This document shows, in pieces, positions 1-11,343 of a DNA stretch of 64,000 nucleotides (position 1 is its first letter; each line of letters starts with the position of its first letter). A program made the position numbers and the translations under genes. The DNA is from Zanthoxylum bungeanum (taxonomy: Eukaryota; Streptophyta; Magnoliopsida; Sapindales; Rutaceae): positions 62,001-126,000 of the forward strand of contig SKCR01018445.1 in assembly GCA_019454045.1 (NCBI GenBank), given 5' to 3'. The notes under the pieces are model-generated. The model saw nothing but the letters and a program-made list of their open reading frames with translations, searched no databases and was not told the origin of the DNA.

Positions 1-419
1 TCCTTTATGGGTTTGTGGTGGTGTCGTTGATTCGCATGAGGGTTTTGATAATCGGGTTGCGTGTTGTCCTTGAATTGATTATGGGTTTGTGTTTAGGGAA
101 TTTGTATTTATGGGTTTTTTGAATGTGTTTCCATTTGATGCTTCAGAAAAGATTTACCATTCTGCACACTGTTAGGACACTTAGAGCCTTTAAGTTTAGG
201 TCCCCGGTAGCTAGAGTAGTTCTTATATATAACATGCCCCTCCCGTTGACTGCTAACTGATCATCCTCCTCGGGTCCTGCCATTCCAGGAATGTCGGATG
301 TCGCGTCTACCTCTGTCACTGCGCTGGAAATTAGGTCCCTCACTATACCCCCTGAAGCAACTTCCTTATCTCTGGGTCGACAAGTCTAGAAAACCTTGAC
401 ACCACCCGACACCATCTGA
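1..419. other. Unassigned left edge
   Basis: No recognisable coding domain, LTR terminus or tandem repeat. Short open stretches on the minus strand show no family motif. It probably belongs to the decayed gypsy-type element that follows, but nothing in the sequence proves this. Confidence 0.3.
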
Positions 420-1260
420 GGAGGAAAATGACATCTACCATCATCAGGTTCCCCGAGCAGATCCTGAACGAGTCTCCCTGGACATGTCACAGTTAGACAT
501 GAATCGACCATCGGTGATCACGAATGAAGAGATAAATAATCTACGGCAAAGATATGCCATTCCGGACGATATCCAACTAAGGTTCCCGGCCCCCTAGAAT
601 ATACGAGTCGTCTTGAGGAAGGCTCTGTGGCCCAACTTCCATTCTTCTTTGAGCTCGGGTTAAGGCTGCCCATGCAAGAGTATTTTGCCAGGATGTTGGC
701 CCTCATGGAAATTGCCCATTGTCAGCTAAACTTGAACAGTTGACGGATCCTGACCGGCCTCTACATGATCTGGCATCCACCAGACGTGAGATAGCCGACC
801 TTTGAAGAATTAAAAAGGTTGTACAGACTGAAAGCCAATCCGCATACCCACTATGGTTGGTATTGCATTTCATCATACCCCCACTTATCACCGACCTTTC
901 TTCCAACAATAAGAACTTTAAAGATACATGGTTCTGGGACACGAGCAACTGAGGGCAAGTTCACTCGACTAGGTTCGAGACTATTGCCGTCTCCGACGTC
1001 TTTCCTGATGGAGGTAAGGACTTGTCCCCTAGCCCTTTCCTTTACCAATTTTAGAAAATATACCAACTCTTTGAACCTTTACAACTTGATGGGGGGACCT
1101 CCCCAAGGTTAGCCATTGGGTTTGGGTCAGAATCAAGAAGGCCAGATAGTTTGCCGGCCACCGTAAAAACATCGTCAATGCCTCTGCCTTTGCTGACTCG
1201 GGTCTTATTCTGAACACTCCTCCATGTGCCCCGAGGTGGCTTGGTAGACATTAATCGACC
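420..1260 (+). pseudogene. Decayed gypsy-type gag-like remnant
   Basis: Conceptual translation in shifting plus frames gives pieces typical of the large plant gypsy-type gag family (Pfam 'Putative gypsy type transposon'). Near 540-590 there is a RQRYAIPDDIQLRFP piece, and near 620-740 a stretch containing LPFFFELGLRLPMQEYF followed by AHCQLNLNS. Near 810-930 there is a RLKANPHTHYGWY segment followed by a KNFKDTWFWDT-like stretch. Several frameshifts and stops break it, so no protein is expected. It abuts the Copia pol fragment without visible LTRs. The family call rests on remembered motif spacing and should be treated as moderate. Confidence 0.45.
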
Positions 1261-1275
1261 TACTAATAATTTCCT

Positions 1276-2507
1276 TTGAACTGTTTGTTTCGGTGCCTTT
1301 TGGAGGATGTTTATATGCAACAGCCTAACGGTTTTATCGAGCCAAAAAATGCAAACAAGGTTTGCAAGTTAAATCGATCCATTTATGGATTGAAGCAAAC
1401 ATCACGTTCTTGGAACCAACATTTTGATGAGATCATAAAAGAATATGATTTCATTCAAAACTAAGATGATTCTTGTGTGTATAAGAAGGTCAGTGGGAGC
1501 GCACTAATATTCATTGTCATTTATGTTGATGATATATTGCTTATTGGCAATGACATTCCCATGCTACAATCGGTGAAAGCTTGGCTTTCATTAAAATTCC
1601 CCATGAAAGATCTGGGAGAAGCAGCCTTTATTCTGGGAATAATGATCTACCGGGATAGATCTAGAAAGCTGCTTGAACTCTCTCCGAGCTCGTACATTGA
1701 CAAAGTGTTGAAGAGATTCAACATGGATCAGTCGAAGAGGGGACTGCTTCTAGTGTCACATGGCGTCTCTTTATCTAAAGACTTGTGTCCTAAAACTCAA
1801 GATGAGAGAGATAACATGAGTCGGATCCCATTCACTTCTGTAGTCGGATCGATCATGTATGCCATAATATGTCACGACTTGATGTCTCATATGCTTTGAG
1901 CATGTGTAGTCGCTATCAGGACGATCCAGGTGATTGTCACTAGATTGCTGTTAAGAACATGTTTAAGTATCTTAGACGAACTAAGTATGCTTTCTTAGTC
2001 TATGGAGATGGAGAACTTAAGGTGACTGGGTTCACCGATGCAAGTTTCCAAACCGATAAAGACGACTCTAAGTCGCAATCTGGGTATATATTTTGTTTGA
2101 ACAACGGAGTAGTGAGCTGGAAATCTTCCAAGCAAGAGACTGTTTCTGATTCAACAACAAAAGCGGAATATATCGCTGCAGCTGAGGCATCAAAAGAAGC
2201 AGTTTGGATCCCTAAATTCCTAATTGGATTAGGAGTAGTTTCGTTAGCAGCTGAGCCTGTTCCTTTGTATTGTGAAAATAACGGGGCTATAGCGCGGGCT
2301 AAGGAACCACGGTCTCATCAACGATCTAAGCATGTACTTTGACGTTTCCATCTGATTCGTGAGATCATACATCGTGGCGATGTCAAGATCGAAAAGATCG
2401 CTTCAGATGACAACATTGCAGATCCGCTGACGAAAGCTATTTCTCAGCAAAAGTTTGAGCGACATGTACATAGTTCAGGTGTTAGATACTTGAGTGATTG
2501 GCTATGA
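1276..2507 (+). pseudogene. Ty1/Copia pol: RT and RNase H, 5'-truncated
   Basis: This is the C-terminal half of a Copia polyprotein. The first piece carries the RT segment ending SIYGLKQTSRSW, then a TAA at 1462-1464. The next piece, from 1477, has the RT catalytic box YVDDILLIGND and the following KDLGEAAFILGI block. The last piece, from 1959, is the Copia RNase H with GFTDASFQTD, SGYIFCLNNGVVSWKSSKQ and the KAEYIAAAEA motif. A TGA at about 2340 interrupts the tail, which otherwise reads to the pol stop at 2505-2507, just before the polypurine tract. Integrase, protease and gag are absent, so it is a dead fragment. Sequence and order identify Copia securely; I do not assign the lineage. Confidence 0.9.
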
Positions 2508-2521
2508 GCCAAGTGGGAGAT
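2508..2521 (+). other. Polypurine tract of the Copia element
   Basis: The run gccaagtgggagat lies between the pol stop codon and the LTR start TGTTGG. This is the expected place and composition for the plus-strand primer of a Copia element. The same tract occurs inverted at 22437-22450 in the minus-strand relative. Confidence 0.7.
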
Positions 2522-4005
2522 TGTTGGATAAATTTGACCCATAGCATCACTATTTGTAAAAGACATTGTGGTTTTTGTACAAATTAACTATGTGACAAAG
2601 GAAATTGATATTTTATCATTTTTTAATTGGATTACTTGAATATATATAAATGATAAAAGTCCTTATGATTAGTTCTGGATTAATAAGATATGAGAGAGTA
2701 TTAATCCACGAACAGTTAATCATTAAATATCCATAGTCATAGTATTATCGAGACTGGACATCGATAATGCGGAATAAACTAGTATCACACTTGTGCGCGT
2801 TATGGAAGCTTAACGACATAGTTCTCATATATTTAAGTATTAGATACTTATACAAGTGTGATAGGAGGTTCTGTTAGCCGTTGGACTGGGAACAGCTTCG
2901 CTCTGGATAGACCCCTCAGAATCCCATTGGTAGTATGACTATGTGTTTATGGAATCCGAATCAGGGTAGGTGTATGTGGTCTTAACCTGAGACTTGCATT
3001 GCTAATACTTGCGACAATCAGTACGCTTTGGTTTTGGTCGTCCGGAGCTTTAACAGGTTCTGTGTATGCCTCTTCTAGGTTTACTGAGGATCGTAGTGTA
3101 TTGGGTCTAATGTCAAGATGGAAGTATCACTTCAGTCATATGGAGATGATGATCACGCAGGGATACAGAACTAGTACTCTTATATGCTGCAGCTATCGGG
3201 ATAATATGACTAGGTCATGATTATCCGATTACAGAGACTAGTTGCTAGTGATCCGATATGCTTCGTACGGGGCAGACACAATTCCAACCCTAGGCCTAGC
3301 ATGTGACATCCGATACTAGATCGTAATACGCAATACATTGTATACTATGCCTGATAAAGATTATATATTCCTCATTGAATATTTCTGGAGAATTGGGTAG
3401 GCACGGTGCTTTGCTAGAAGCCAAGTATGTCTTGTAAATCGGTAAGAACGTGGTACGAGTTACGCACGTGTTCGGATAGTCCGACAATCGTATTTACTGC
3501 CAACATATCCAGGGATCTCTTGGGTCGCTTCCCAAGATTCACCGATGACATTTGACTCAAACAAAATTAATCTGGGATTAATTATGAGAGAGAAAATTAA
3601 TCTGGGATTAATTACGGCAAGAATTTATCTGGGATAAAATTCAAATAGAAGCGAGAAAATGAGTAATTTGGAATTAATCGATTAAATACTATATTAGATA
3701 TATTAATTGAAATTAGATTTCAATGCGGAATTAAAATTGGATTTTAATTCGGGCGAACGAATTAATTTGGAATTAATTCGCAAGCGACTTTCGTAATAAT
3801 TTTGCTAGGCATTATTATTTAATTAAATTGGATATAATTATGTCGAGACGGAAAATTCGTTTAATCGGATTAAACGAACCCGAGCCCGAAGTGTGTTGAG
3901 CAAGCCAACTTGAATTTTGAATTTAAGTGGTGGGGCCCACTAACTTATATCATTTGTCAACATGAGTGATGGAAGTTGTAGGGATCATTTAATGTTTTTT
4001 TCCCT
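2522..4005 (+). repeat. Copia 3' LTR, right end lost
   Basis: The LTR starts TGTTGGATAAATTTGACCC directly after the polypurine tract. Its interior is homologous, inverted, to 20489-22436: shared landmarks include the block near 2880-2990 on remaining text of the second copy at about 21960-22080, and a stretch rich in the word aattaatctgggatta (3550-3620). Similarity fades around 4005, where minus-strand gypsy integrase begins, so roughly the last 450 bp of the LTR seen in the other copy are missing. The end is therefore approximate. Confidence 0.8.
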
Positions 4006-4532
4006 CCAATAACCTGTGGCCCGTAAGGTGATGATTTGTGATGCCTTATCCCGTATTTCTGTATTATCACCTTTGTTTCTCCCTGAAACTGGACTCCATT
4101 ATCCGTCACTATGTGATGTGGCATTCCGTATCGACATACTATATTACAGGCTATGAACTTGGCCATCTACTTCGCAGTAACATTATGGAATGACTCGGCT
4201 TCCACCCATTTCGAAAAATAATCTACCGCCACTACTATGAAGCGGTGTCCATTTCATGCATGTGGCCAGATTTCTCCAATCATGTTAATACCCCACGCTG
4301 AGAAAGGCTATGGTTCTGACAGTCCATGTAATTTCATAGGCGGTAGATGGTTCAAGTTGCCGTGTCTCTGGCAATCGTGACAGTACTTCACCAGCTTTGC
4401 GCAGTCAACTTCCATGGTCGACCAGTAAAATCCTTGTCTCACTATCTTGCAAGAAAAAAATCAATCCATTCATGTGCGGTCCACATACTCCAGCGTGCAC
4501 CTCTTCCATCACCTTCTGAGCCACTTCTTTTC
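4006..4532 (-). pseudogene. Tat-lineage gypsy integrase core fragment
   Basis: Read on the minus strand, this gives an integrase core with CNIVCRYGMPHHIVTDNG followed by GIRHHKSSPYGPQ. The normal extension after that motif is lost where the Copia LTR joins. An upstream piece reads like the usual DYFSKWVEAE segment but is interrupted by a stop (about 4170). Everything downstream (IN C-terminus, 3' UTR, 3' LTR) is missing. It is the 3' remnant of the element whose other pol domains follow to the right, so the copy cannot integrate by itself. Confidence 0.8.
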
Positions 4533-4835
4533 TTAACATTTCAGCTGGACGTCGTTGGCTTGTCTCTTGTACAGCTCTCCCCTTAAATTCACAAACTGGG
4601 AAGCCAATTTCTGAATGGCTATTCTATCTTTCTTACCGGCTCCTTCTCGAAATTCTCCACATTCTAGATACTGCAGAATGTCGTAGTACCACGACTTCCC
4701 ATCGTCGACTTCTACTTCTAAGATTCTCTTTATCTCATAACTAGGTCTGCTAGCTGTTGTCAGTACAATGGGTCTCATTGCCAGTTTTTCCAGGTTTTCC
4801 CAAGTTGCAGCTAGGGTGGCTAGTGCGTCCGCCAT
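4533..4835 (-). pseudogene. Tat-lineage pol: RNase H end and integrase N-terminus
   Basis: A 100-codon open stretch begins MADALATLAATWENLEK, the usual end of the second RNase H (ADALA motif). It runs into the linker before integrase, ending with RGELYKRQ, the entry to the H2C2 zinc-binding domain, whose remaining residues are scrambled in other frames near 4350-4530. It fits between the second RNase H on its right and the integrase core on its left, as expected for minus-strand order. Confidence 0.75.
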
Positions 4836-4973
4836 TTGGTTCTCTTCTCGTGGCAGGTGCTGGAATTTACAGTCGGGGATAGCCTATGCCAACTTCCTTA
4901 GATGGAGTAGGTAGGGTCTCAACATGTCTTCCTTCAATTCACATTCCCCTCGCATATGTCGAACTACCAACAT

Positions 4974-5180
4974 CTAGTCTCCATAAACTTCCACGTCCCT
5001 AGCTCCTAGGGCTATTAGTGCTTTCAGTCCATAGACACAAGCTTCATATTCAGCCATGTTGTTGGTTACTCCAAACGTCAACCTTTTGGCCATAGGTAGG
5101 TGTCTCCTTTGGGGGTTACTATCACAATTCCTATTCCAGCTCCTTTGTAATTCACCGCCCCGTCGAAATACATTTTCCAC
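4974..5180 (-). pseudogene. Second (archaeal-type) RNase H of the Tat element
   Basis: The stretch contains LTFGVTNNMAEYEACVYGLKALIALGARDVEVYGD. NN-AEYEA-GL-A--LG followed by V-GD is the core of the additional RNase H that distinguishes the Tat/Ogre group of plant Ty3/Gypsy elements from those with one RNase H. The adjoining N-terminal part is frameshifted. Its presence after the first RNase H is the main reason for the Tat assignment. Confidence 0.8.
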
Positions 5181-5239
5181 CCCTGAACCGTTATGGCTTG
5201 AACCTCCTCATCCGGGAATTCAAACTTATACTGATATTC

Positions 5240-6070
5240 TTATATGTGTTCTAATTCCAAGAATTCCGCTACGGCTCGCCCTTTGATTACCTTAGAGGTG
5301 AGGTATTCTATATCAAACTCCGTCAGCAACACCAACCATCTACCCAACTTCCTTACCTGTGAGCGTACTGACTGCAAATTCTTTAGGGGATTCTCCTTTG
5401 CTACCACTTGTATCTTATAGGATTGGAAGTAATGACGTAACTTTCGGGGAGCCCATATCACTGCCAAACAGATCTTTTCCACCTTTTGATAACTGGCTTC
5501 ATACGGAAGCATCTTCTTACGAGGGTAGTAGACTGCATGTTCCACCCCTGTCTCATCTGCCTGTACCATCATCGCCCCTAACGCTTCAAGTTCTATGGCC
5601 AAATACAACACCAAGGGTTTGTCAGGCCTTGGAGGTTTCAGAACGGGTGGTTTAACCAAGTATTCCTTGATTTTGTCAAAATCTTCTTGACATTGCCCAT
5701 TCCACTCCACAGGCTGGTCCTTTCTTAATAGCTTGAATATGGCCTCACATACTAATGTTAGTTTGGCAATGAATCGACTGATATACTGGATTTTCCCGAG
5801 AAAAGCTCTAACTTCCTTTTTTATCTTCGATGCGGGCATCTCGGTAATTGCCTTGATCTTTTTAGGGTCCACTTCTATCCCTCTCATTTCTACCGTATGC
5901 CCTAACAACTTCTCGGATGTTACCTCAAACACACACTTCTTGGGGTTGAGTCGAAGGTTGTACTTATAGACTCTTTGAAGGAATTTCTCATGCACTTCTT
6001 TATGTCTGGCCCTCGTCTCTGATTTAACCATCATGTTATCCACGTATACCTCAATCTCCTTATGTATCAA
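5240..6070 (-). pseudogene. Tat-lineage RT (second half) and first RNase H
   Basis: A 276-codon open stretch. Near residue 9 it has the RT catalytic box as YVDNMMVKS, with Asn where the second catalytic Asp is expected. It continues with NLRLNPKKCVFEV, LGHTVEMRGIEVDPKK and FLGKIQYISRFI (RT thumb), then the RNase H region (EWNGQCQEDFDKIK, LVLYLAIELEALGAMMVQ, YYPRKKMLPYEASYQKVEK). The first RNase H catalytic site is also unusual (YLAIELEALG). A stop and a frameshift separate it from the first half of RT. Family membership is clear; loss of catalysis is inferred from the Asp-to-Asn change. Confidence 0.9.
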
Positions 6071-6094
6071 GTCATGGAATAATGTAGTGGCTAT

Positions 6095-6427
6095 TCATTG
6101 ATATGTGGCTCCCGCATTCTTAAGTCCAAACGGCATCACCTTGTAACAATATGTACCCCACGCAATGACGAAGGCAATCTTATGTTTGTCTTCTTCGGCC
6201 ATGAAGACCTGGTTATATCCTGAGAATCCATCCGCGAACGAGTATATAGCAGATAAAGTCGTGCTTTCAACCAACACGTCTATATGGGGTAGGGGAAAAT
6301 CATCATTTGGGCAAGATTTGTTGAGGTCCCTATAATCCACGCACATTCTGACCTTTCCATCCTTCTTCGGTATTAGCACAATGTTGGCTAACCATTCGGG
6401 GTACTTTACCACCTCTAAGAACCCCAC
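6095..6427 (-). pseudogene. Tat-lineage RT, first half
   Basis: The open stretch begins MGFLEVVKYPEWLANIVLIPKKDG, with VRMCVDYRDLNKSCPNDDFPLP, FADGFSGYNQ and VMPFGLKNAGATYQ. These are RT blocks 1-4 of Ty3/Gypsy elements. It is separated from the catalytic YVDN half by about 25 bp and a frame change, so it is one RT gene broken once. Upstream pol on its right is too decayed for a long frame. Confidence 0.9.
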
Positions 6428-7222
6428 ACCTATCTACTTCTTGACTTCTTCCCTAACCTTTTCGGCCCATTCTGGCCTCATTCTTCAGAGCTTCTATTTT
6501 ACCGGTCTCATGTTCGGATAAGTTGGTATCATGTGCTGGGCAATACCCATGTCCACTCCTGGAATGTCTTCATAGGACCAGGTGAATACTTTTGCATATT
6601 TTATTTATATTCTCTCTAATTCTTTCCGGTCATCAGAGGTAACCTCACTTGCAATTGAAATTTCCTTGGGTTTTTCACATGTACCAAGATTAAATGCATT
6701 TGTCTTTGTTGAGTCAATGTCAAATATGCTAATGTCATGCATGTTATTATGCAGACTTACAGGAAAAGACTCGAACAAGTAAGCAAAATCAATGTCTTAT
6801 TATTATAAATGTAGGATTACAATCAAATAAGTTATGAAAATAAACATCTTCATCATTTGCGGTCTTGTCTTCTTCCGTCTTCTTGCTTTCTTCGAGCGTC
6901 AGATTCTCCAACTATAATAGTTCTTCTTCCCATTTATCTTCCTCTTTTGCAACTTCCTCTCCCTGTGGTTCTTTGCCCATCACATCTTTAAAGATCTCGA
7001 ATCCTGGTACTATGATCCCATTGACTTCTATGAGTTCAGGCTCTCCTTGATATCATGTGGCTTTCACAAAGTATTCCATAAGCTTCATCCTTTTTTTCTT
7101 GGTCTTCGGTTCATTCCCATCAGATTCATACCCAAATCATCTCTTAGTGGTCTGTCCTTTGAAATCTAGCAATGCTATTATTTCCTGGCCTCTAGTACTC
7201 AAACCTGTGTATGGCTCATATT
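6428..7222 (-). pseudogene. Decayed pol linker between protease and RT
   Basis: This lies between recognisable protease and RT on the minus strand. Short pieces resemble the acidic linker and pre-RT region of Tat elements, such as an EEVKKW-type stretch near 6430-6470. Stops and indels leave no open frame longer than about 60 codons. No separate gene is seen on either strand. Confidence 0.5.
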
Positions 7223-7660
7223 TCATTTTTCCATGATTCTAGCCACTTTAGGGTCCACCCATCCTTCGAAGTTTGCCGCCACTTGGAACCTTGTGAAAGG
7301 TTGTATGTCCAAAGCAGCCACAATATTGTCTACTTCAGCCCTGATGGTGACGACTTCCTCTCCATGTGGGAACTTAATAACCTGGTGCAAAGTGGATGGC
7401 ACGCCCCCAAGTCTATGAAACCATGGCCTCCCCAATAACAGAGAAAATGTAGCTGGGATATCAAGCACTGTGAACTCCACCTCGTCTTCTATCTGGCCCA
7501 CTTTGACTACCGTGATGAAAGTACCTTCGACTCCACGTTTGCTATCGTCATAGGCTTTGATAGTCATGCTGGAGGGGCTTAAATCTGTTGTCCGCATACC
7601 CAACATTGACAGAATCTTCAAAGGGCACACATTGATAGATGAGCCATCATCCACCATCAC
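7223..7660 (-). pseudogene. Tat-lineage aspartic protease
   Basis: A 145-codon open stretch begins MMVDDGSSINVCPLKIL. DDGSS-N- is the active-site loop of retropepsins in this clade. The flap/wing block follows, with VEFTVLDIPATFSLLLGRPWFH then GGVPSTLHQ. The usual Asp-Thr/Ser-Gly is Asp-Gly-Ser here, as in many plant Gypsy proteases. It continues upstream (right) into the gag end without a long gap. As part of a broken polyprotein it is annotated as a pseudogene. Confidence 0.85.
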
Positions 7661-8203
7661 TCAAGATGTCTTCTTACCTCTTACTTCCGCTTTTATGAAT
7701 AGCGGCTTGTTGTTATTCTTCCCCTCCATCGGGAGTTCTTCTTCAGAGAATGTTATCATATGCCTACCCTCTTTCTGTACCGACCCTACGAATATTGTCG
7801 GGTTTGCATCTTCAGCTACCATTATCTTACTTAGAGCTTCTACCATGGCATGGCTGTGCTCTTGGGAGGCACATAATAATTCCCATATGCTCACTTGAGC
7901 CCATGTCTTCTTCAATTGACGCAACACAGTATCCCCCTCGGTGTTATCCATATTCTCTGTCACCTCTCGGCCTTCTGTTAGCACTTCTTTGCCTTTCTCC
8001 GTTACATCACTGTAAAAACGTCCACTGCGAGTCATCCCCTTTACCTCCTCTTCGTCACTGCTCGAGAAGTTTTCCCAGAAGTCTCTCCACTGCTCTATTT
8101 CATCTTCACTACTGCTATCCCATATCCCCATGCAAGAAGCTTGGTGGTTGAGAGTTTGGAGGACAAAGCTTTCGGGCAGACCGAAGTTGATCATGTAGGT
8201 GGG
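7661..8203 (-). pseudogene. Tat-lineage gag C-terminus, cut by the LOG element
   Basis: The open stretch runs MINFGLPESFVLQTLNHQ, then an acidic region (SSSDEEEV) before the protease. MIN-GLPE--VLQTLNH matches the gag end of the related plus-strand copy at about 28640-28690, which identifies it independently. The start codon here is an internal Met: the frame continues upstream into the insertion boundary and resumes at 18045 beyond the inserted element. Confidence 0.8.
8200..8203. repeat. Target-site duplication (left), TGGG(T)
   Basis: TGGG precedes the LTR start at 8204 and recurs immediately after the 3' LTR at 18045-18048. If the first T of the LTR is counted, the match is 5 bp (TGGGT). 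This marks the insertion of 8204-18044 into the Tat gag. Confidence 0.8.
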
Positions 8204-8821
8204 TGATGAGCGGAAAATATATCAATATTTACCGCCCCTTTTACTTAATATTTTGTTTAGTTTCTCGGGTTTGATGAACGTTTTGATGTGTTTTAGTTTA
8301 TTTTGCAGATAAAATAATATTGGGACTTAATGAAATCATTTAGGATGAAATATGGGTCAAATAAAGGCAATTATTGGACTTGATATTTTTTTGGAGATTG
8401 GAAACTTGAAAGGGCGTTTTGACGAAGTGCAGTTTTGGAAATTCCAGTTTTGTGCATCTGTCGTATTTTGGGCATAACTTTTTACTCAGATATCGGATTG
8501 AGCTGATTCAAGTTCCAGATTAAAGAAGACTCAAAGATCTACAACTTTGAAAGAGAAAATATTTTCGAATTCTGATGATTTCATGACCGAAATTGATGAA
8601 CCATCCAGAAGTGTGTGGAGTGTAATTATTAAAAGTCATTATCAATCATTTTCAAAGCAAAAAATTATTAATTAATAATTAATAAAAATTATCAAATCAA
8701 CACCAAACAAGATAAGCAATTAGTGGAGCAATTATGGATTTGGTGGAGTAATTAGTGGAGAAATTAATAATGGATTTGGTGGAGAATTTGATGGATGATT
8801 TGATGGTGGCAAAATTTTGCC

Positions 8822-8829
8822 TATAAATA
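8822..8829 (+). promoter_or_regulatory. TATA box of the 5' LTR
   Basis: TATAAATA in the context gcctataaatacc, repeated in the 3' LTR at 16606-16613. It is the best candidate for the element's promoter. It would put the transcript start near 8850-8860 and give a very long R-U5 leader of about 1.4 kb inside the LTR. Confidence 0.6.
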
Positions 8830-9154
8830 CCAAGCCATTTCATTTGTAAAATCATACTTTCTTCTTTGAAATTCTTAATGAATAAATAAGAAGATTGTAT
8901 CTAGTTTGTTTATTTTTAGTTTTCAGTAATTAATTTTCAGTTTCGCACTTTCTTTTCTTTACTTTTCAGTTTTTACTTTCCGCAATTTACTTTTACGCAC
9001 ATACTTTCTTTCTTTAATTTTTCAGTTTTTACTTTTCAGTAATGAGGAGGTAACTTCCCCAGCTAGGGTGAAAGGTAATTCTTTTACTATTGCTATTTAG
9101 ATTAATCTCCCTTAAATATAATATATTCACTATTTAAAATATTGACTTAAAAAG

Positions 9155-9360
9155 GATACCGCTATATTGGTCGGTTGGTAATTCATTTTAATCTGGTTTT
9201 AACCTGACTAATCAAGGATACCGCCAGATTGGTCGGTTGGTAATTAAATTTTCTTACCGCCTATATGGCAGGTTCATGGACAAATCTTTTTACCGCCTTA
9301 ATGGCCAGTTGGACTTAATTTGACTTAATCAGGTTACCGCCTATATGGCTGGTTGGTAAT
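9155..9360 (+). repeat. Five-copy ACCGCC/GGTTGG motif in the LTR
   Basis: Five units follow the pattern accgc-(8 to 9 nt)-ggt/cag-gttgg, for example accgcctatatggctggtt, at about 9160, 9215, 9258, 9290 and 9335. Each contains a short inverted complement (ACCGCC against GGC-GGT) able to form a small hairpin. The same array is in the 3' LTR at about 16947-17145. Function is unknown. Confidence 0.6.
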
Positions 9361-10264
9361 GTTATCACAAGTTTATATATTATATTATGGGAGATATCTA
9401 AATTAGTAGTAGTAAAAGTAATTCCTTTTACCTTAGCATTTTATTTTATTGTAATTTACTTTTCAGTATTTACTTTACCGCATTTTTACTTTATGTCTTT
9501 TATTTTCAAGTTTTTACTAGCCCTAGTTATGTGTTGTAACTAAATTAGTTATCTGGGGTTGTGATGAAATCCAATATCACCGTTTTATAAGGGTTAGATT
9601 ATAGCTTGGGTAATATAAAGATTTATTTATTGAGTCTTAATCTTAATGCTTTTTCATTAACTGGCCATTAATAAAATTGATCTGGTAAATCTAAAATGAA
9701 CTAGACATAGGGATTTTAGGTTTCAGCCTTAGACTCAATAGCCACGATCTTCCTTGAGGATAGATAACCCTTTAATAGATTTCCTTACAGGATAGGAATA
9801 TACCTGTCGGGCGGGGGTAGCCATAATTGGAACTTAAACTTAATGAATCCAGATAATTTGGTTGACATAGACATATGGTTCAATTGGGTTAAACTGGGTA
9901 TTTGTCTGACCATCGACAGAGGCTTACACATAATTTAGTGTTCCAGGTTAATAAATCAATATATTACCCAACTTTAAGATAACCACTTCATCTTTAAAAT
10001 GAATTGGAAGAAATCACAACCCTAGATAGTTTTTATAAATTGGATTTTTCTAAAACCTATTTTAACAATTTTATTTACTTGTTTTAAATTTAGAATCGTC
10101 ACCATTTCAAATCAATCAATCAAACACCTGTTAGATACTAGTAATCATTTGACCTCATAATTAATAACAATTAGATATTAAGTCCTCGTGGGATCGATTT
10201 TTTATACTACTTGAACGATACGTGCGCTTGCGTTATACGTGTGTGTTTACGCCGGTCAAGTTTT

Positions 10265-10282
10265 TGGCGCCGTTGCCGGGGA
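10265..10282 (+). other. Primer binding site, tRNA-Asp type
   Basis: tggcgccgttgccgggga lies 6 bp after the LTR. It is complementary to the 3' end of plant tRNA-Asp, the primer usual for Athila elements. It remains perfect by eye. Confidence 0.85.
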
Positions 10283-10389
10283 CTTATTTATCTTTTACTA
10301 TTAGTTTAGGGGTTAGATACGTTACTTGTATCTAATTTCTTTTTACTTATTGTTTTTGTTTTCTTGTGTTTCAGGTTCTCAGAAACTTC

Positions 10390-11343
10390 ATGAGACGAAC
10401 CAGAAGCTTTGAACTCCGACCGCTTGACCCAGAAATTGAAAGAACCATCAGACAGTTGAGAAGGGAAAGGCGAGAAGGCCAAGAAGCTTTAGTCAACATG
10501 GAACCTGAACCTTTGAACGTTGCACCACCAATTCCCATTCGAGACAGAACCATTCCGGTGGTTGACAGACTCATTTCCTGTATTGTACTTCCTCCCTTAC
10601 CAGCAAATGCGTGTGACATCAAAACATGCATTCAGATGATTCAGCAGTCAGTTCAGTTCGGGGGAATGCAACTGAAGATCCTAATTCCCACATCAGCAAC
10701 TTCCTGGAAGTTTGCGGCACTTTTAACTACAACAGAGCATCAGAAGAAGCAATGAGACTGCGAGTTTTTCCATATTCCTGAAGGACAGAGCTAAAGCTTG
10801 GCTACATTCACTACCAGCAGGTTCTATCACAACTTGGAACACTTTAGCCACCAAATTTCTTGCAAAGTACTTTCCACCAGCCAGAACCGGAAAATTGAGG
10901 AATGACATCACATCCTTTGTACAACAAGATTCAGAATCCCTCTGCGAAGCTTGGGAAAGGTACAAAGATTTACTCCGGAAATGTCCTCACCATGAGATTC
11001 CAAAGTGGCTACAAGTTCAGACCTTCTACAATGGACTTTCTGGAATAATGAGAACCACAATCGATGCTGCTGCTGGAGGAGCCTTGATGGCAAAAGGAGA
11101 AGATCAAGCCTGGGACCTAATCGAAGAAATGGCCAACAACAATTCCTTGTGGCCAACAGAAAGGAGCATGATCCAAAGAATTGCAGGAATTTATGAAGTT
11201 GGAGCAAACACAGCAGTGAATACCAGGCTGGATCAGATATGCAAATGTCTAGAAACACTTAGCACGCAAGTTGTGAACATCACTGGATCCACAAGTTCAC
11301 CATATGGAGGAGCACCAGAACAAACCAACATGAAGAGACGGTG
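10390..11343 (+). pseudogene. Athila gag, N-terminal and capsid part, frameshifted
   Basis: It starts MRRTRSFELRPLDPEIERTIRQL, the usual Athila gag N-terminus. It continues through APPIPIRDRTIP and MIQQSVQFGGMQ, and is then broken near 10670 and again near 10760. The capsid part from 10895 reads LRNDITSFVQQDSESLCEAWERYKDLLRKCP, FYNGLSG and AKGEDQAWDLIEEMA-NN. The ATG at 10390 is preceded by a pyrimidine tract ending in CAG at 10372-10374, a good 3' splice site. At least two frameshifts preclude an intact gag, so packaging would need a partner's protein. Confidence 0.88.

Larger units (their letters stand above)
8204..10258 (+). repeat. 5' LTR of the LOG element
   Basis: 2,055 bp, TGATGAG...GGTCA, near-identical to the 3' LTR. 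It has a TATA box at 8822-8829 and AATAAATA about 50 bp further. A pyrimidine-rich 'ttttcagt' zone (8920-9040), five copies of an ACCGCC-type motif and a conserved end (gatacgtgcgcttgcgttatacg) follow. A donor-like GAG|GTAACT is at 9050. Confidence 0.93.
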
